Origin: Moraxella boevrei DSM 14165
GTDB taxonomy: Bacteria > Pseudomonadota > Gammaproteobacteria > Pseudomonadales > Moraxellaceae
Direction: 5' to 3'
NCBI RefSeq assembly: GCF_000379845.1
Contig: NZ_KB903771.1
Coordinates: 119,532-183,531 of the forward strand
Length of the DNA stretch: 64,000 nt
The notes beneath the pieces were generated by a model. The model had not been told where the DNA came from, did not search any database, and saw only the letters and a list, made by a program, of their open reading frames with translations. Shown in pieces: positions 61,062-64,000 of the stretch. Within the stretch, counting starts at the first letter, position 1, and each line of letters opens with the position of its first letter. The position numbers and the translations under genes were made by a program.

Positions 61062-64000
61062 TTACAGATCGCCAATCATCAGGTAGATGCCAGTCAATCT
61101 ATCATCATCTATTGTGCTTATTTGTACACTATAACGAACAAATGTGTTAGTGATGGCGATATTGTGCCATCTCTGATGAAGTACTGCATTCCCATTTCTG
61201 AAATGGTAGCCAAGCATTATCATAGTGCCAGCGTTAGCTTTCGCATCAAATGACAAGACATAAGCTGTATTTTTATCAAGATTGACGTGTTGTACCACGC
61301 CATCGCTCTGTGTTATCAGCGACAAGTCTAAGTGTTTGATTATTCACACTTCGTACGACATTGCTACCGCCCCAATTTTCCCAGTTTTGTAAATTTTGGG
61401 AAAAACTACTGTTTTTTAAATAGTTACGACCGCCCACCACTAAATTATCAAACTTCGCCCCCAACCGTTCAATACTGGTAGCCTGTCCGCTTTGGGTCTG
61501 TTTAATGGCGGTAATCTCGCTGTTGGCGGTGTCGCTTGCCGTCTTTAACTGGCTGTATTTTTGGGTCAAATCCCCAGTGGTAACCGCCAAATCTCGTACT
61601 TGCGAAGTATGACCGTTCACCGTATTTGTCAAATTAGCAATTTCCTGCGTTTTGGTATTGTTGGCATTTTGCAAGGCGATAATATCACGGATTGCGGTGT
61701 TAATACGGTTACGCTCTGCTCCAATGTTATTAACCGCCGTTTGCAACGTATTTTGAGCCGTGTTTAATTCACTTTGTAGCGTTGGGATTTTGCCAATCGG
61801 CGTTGCCAAATCTTGATGTAGTTGCGATTGGGTAATTTGACCGTTTAACAAATCAAGCACTTTATCCGCACGGCTGTCGGTTACGCCTTTTACCCAATCT
61901 GTCCAGTCACTTGTATTACCCAGTTTATCCACAATCCGCCCACGGTAAAACTGGGTTAGATTGCCTTGTAAACCGTTGATTGTATGGCTATTGGTCGGAT
62001 AGCTAAACGTGCCTAAACTGGCAATATTGCTACGTCCGTCTGGGCTAACCTGAATTTCGGTAAAATTGGTGTCATCACTACCTTTGGCAAATATCCAATC
62101 CATTTGCATACCAAACAAAATACCCTTAACCACAAATTTAGCAAGGCGTGGCGGTTTGCCAGTTTTGCCGTGAATGGTGGTAAGTTCGCTTGTGGTTGGT
62201 AAACTTTCGTTATCAAAACTATCAACGGCTTGTACTTGGGCTAAATATTGCCCTTGATACACGCCGTCAATATCCACCGATTGACCGCTTATTTTTGGCA
62301 AGGTTTGCCAGTTGCCGTCATCTTTTCGCCATTTAACGATATAGGCAGTTGCCCCTTGTACTTGCTCCCAGTTAATTGTTAAGGTGGTTACGACTTGCCC
62401 TTGTACGGTACGATTGGAGCTTGTCAAAGTTACGCTATTGGGGGCGGTGATTGGCGTGGCTTTTAACACGCTGTAAGGCTGTGGCGTGATGTGTACGCCA
62501 TTGTCCACCGCATCAAATTTTTGTGGTTCGTACTGCAGGGCGTGAATGCTAAACGTGGCATCATCATGTTGTTCAATGGTTAAAACACGAAATTGCATTA
62601 ACTTTAAATCGTCCGCCACAATCGCCCAAATACTTTCATTTGCCACGTTTAACGCTTGATTAACGGTTACAATTTTATCATTTATGGCGGTAATTTTTGT
62701 CGATAAAACACCGTCTGCCGTGGCGATTGTCAGAATATCGCCCACTTTCCCTGCCACACGGTCAAGGGTGATTTGTTTGCCGTTTACACTGACAATCCGA
62801 CCGCTGATTGCACGCCCTGCAAACACATTATCGGCAATATTAATGACTTGCCCAACTTGTGGAATAAAGCCTTGAAGCCCTGTTTTAAAGGTGACGGAGC
62901 GTGTTTCTAATTGCTCACTTTTTAACGCCCACAATCCTGCACGCATGGCTTGCCCACGACTGGTACAACCAAAGGCATTCATATCAAGCATACGCAAGCC
63001 TTGCGTGGCAATGCCTTCTTCATCTTGCACGGCTTCATATTCGGTTTTAAAATCATTGTCTGGGTTATCCCATGCCACTTTAACGGCGGTGTGTCTATCC
63101 CTTGCCCGTGTGCCTGTGTAACTAAACTCGCCACCGACCACATTGCCAGGTGAAAAGGTATAAACTGGGTCTTTGCGTGTGTCGCTATCCACCACAATGT
63201 TTTGACCGTCCCAAAAGCTCATTCCACGAAACACAGAAGCCAAGTTTTGCAACACTTTGTACGCATCATCGGCTTGTTGGATATACACATTCACGGTAAA
63301 ACGTGGCTCTTTGCCACCTTTGCCGTCATCTACCAGTTCATCACAATATTGTCCGATTTGGTATAATCGCCATTTGTCCACCATGCCATTTAAGCGTTCG
63401 CCCAAACCATAGCGTTTATGGGTACAAAGGTCATAAAACACCCATGCAGGATTATTAGAATACGCCATTTTAAACGTACCGTCCCACAGTCCTGTGTATT
63501 GGCGAGTATCAGGGTTGTAATTGGTGGGTACTTGAATGATTTTGCCTTTTAAACGCACCGCCAATTTTGCGATATTGTTAAACGTTTTGGCATCATAAGA
63601 TAAGCCCAAAAGAGCGGTACAAGGATAGGCTAATTTGGCATCGATGATTTCAGTGAGTGCGTCCACTGTCATGCTATCAGCGACCAAATCGCTATCACGG
63701 TTTGGCGTGATACGGCGAATGCGAATTGTCCAACCCTTTTTAGCAGGGGGTAAATCAATGCGATGCGATTTTTTAAAGCCAGAGCTTGCCTTGCCACGAA
63801 TAGTTTGGCGTAACACTTCCACAAATGCCCCTATGTCGGTTTGCAAATCAATGGCGTATTCAATCGCATAACCCACAATATCGCCGTTGTCTTTTTGTTC
63901 TCGCAAGGCGTTAAGATTTAGCCGTACACGCACCGCTGAGAGTTCTTTGTTGTTAATCGCCTTTGTGTATGGGCGGTCGTGGCGAAGTTCTACGCCAATG
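61062..64000 (-). pseudogene. Lambda J-like phage tail-tip protein, frameshifted and truncated
   Basis: The frame entering from the right edge reads a phage host-specificity (J/GpJ) protein without a break from 64000 to 61276. Phage markers: IRIRRITPNRDSDLVADSMTVDALTEI near the start, LDMNAFGCTSRGQAMRAGLWAL, fibronectin type III-like repeats (YIVKWRKDDGNWQTLPKISG), a coiled-coil region and VGGRNYLKNSSFSQNLQNW. At about 61310 the reading shifts by one base: the frame ends in TERWRGTTRQS while a second frame carries on QSDGVVQHVNLDKNTAYVLSFDAKAN to a stop at 61062. It ends after GIYLMIGDL, where homologues usually go on. The 5' part lies outside the window. It adjoins ssrA. Confidence 0.8.

Noticed and set aside
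60939..61253. Plus-strand ORF of 104 codons after ssrA
   Set aside because: It begins in the ssrA terminator tail, runs through a CA-rich tract and is antisense to the phage J remnant. Its composition is not protein-like.

Overview
This 64 kb window is a chromosomal segment of an AT-rich gammaproteobacterium of the family Moraxellaceae, most likely a Moraxella (Faucicola osloensis-like) species. The evidence is the housekeeping gene set, the isc and ccm gene types, a tmRNA with the tag ANDETYALAA, and the protein character throughout. The genus is an inference from family resemblance, not from a search. Most genes are core functions. Accessory DNA is limited to a toxin-antitoxin pair, small decayed genes around 42.6-47.7 kb, and a prophage fragment next to the tmRNA gene at the right end.

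Layout. 0-3.2 kb: a minus-strand operon of an ArsR-type regulator and three flavoenzymes (old yellow enzyme, nitroreductase, luciferase-like oxidoreductase). It has a promoter-embedded operator and an apparently leaderless regulator mRNA. 3.4-9.9 kb: CcoI-type copper ATPase, an MscS-family channel, a HIT hydrolase and a membrane class III adenylate cyclase. 9.9-16.1 kb: the full isc operon (iscR-iscS-iscU-ridA-like-iscA-hscB-hscA-fdx), read leftward from a promoter covered by a near-consensus IscR site. A Rid-family gene is inserted between iscU and iscA. 16.2-20.2 kb: an acyl-CoA dehydrogenase, a small secreted peptide and etfBA, which together form an electron-transfer route for acyl-CoA oxidation. 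20.3-25.8 kb: xseA-xseB, a secreted DUF6636-like protein, purB, a second MscS channel and a Bcp-type peroxiredoxin.

25.9-31.8 kb holds a zinc-ribbon/RDD membrane protein, a large non-canonical SEDS (FtsW/RodA-type) protein and a class B-like penicillin-binding protein in tandem. I regard this as the most interesting locus in the window. 32-42.6 kb: rlmKL, a hemerythrin-like protein, rseP-dxr, clpA, clpS, a coiled-coil membrane protein and ttcA. 42.6-47.7 kb: a frameshifted secreted protein, a RelE/NadS-type toxin-antitoxin operon, an unknown polytopic protein, a beta-barrel protein with a DUF2799 lipoprotein, an orphan ParA and a 5'-truncated higA. 47.7-52.1 kb: ccmF-ccmG-ccmH-ccmI. 52.2-60.4 kb: a DUF445 protein, mrdA (PBP2), rsmD, a lipoprotein thioredoxin-MsrA-MsrB fusion, a membrane-anchored metallopeptidase, a small membrane protein and a FabR/DesT-like TetR regulator. 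60.5-64 kb: ssrA (tmRNA) with its promoter and terminator, followed by a frameshifted, 3'-truncated lambda J-like tail-tip gene that runs off the window edge. This suggests a prophage integrated at ssrA.

Several ORFs begin at TTG or GTG in their longest form. Where a downstream ATG with a better context or family fit exists I used it, and said so where it matters.
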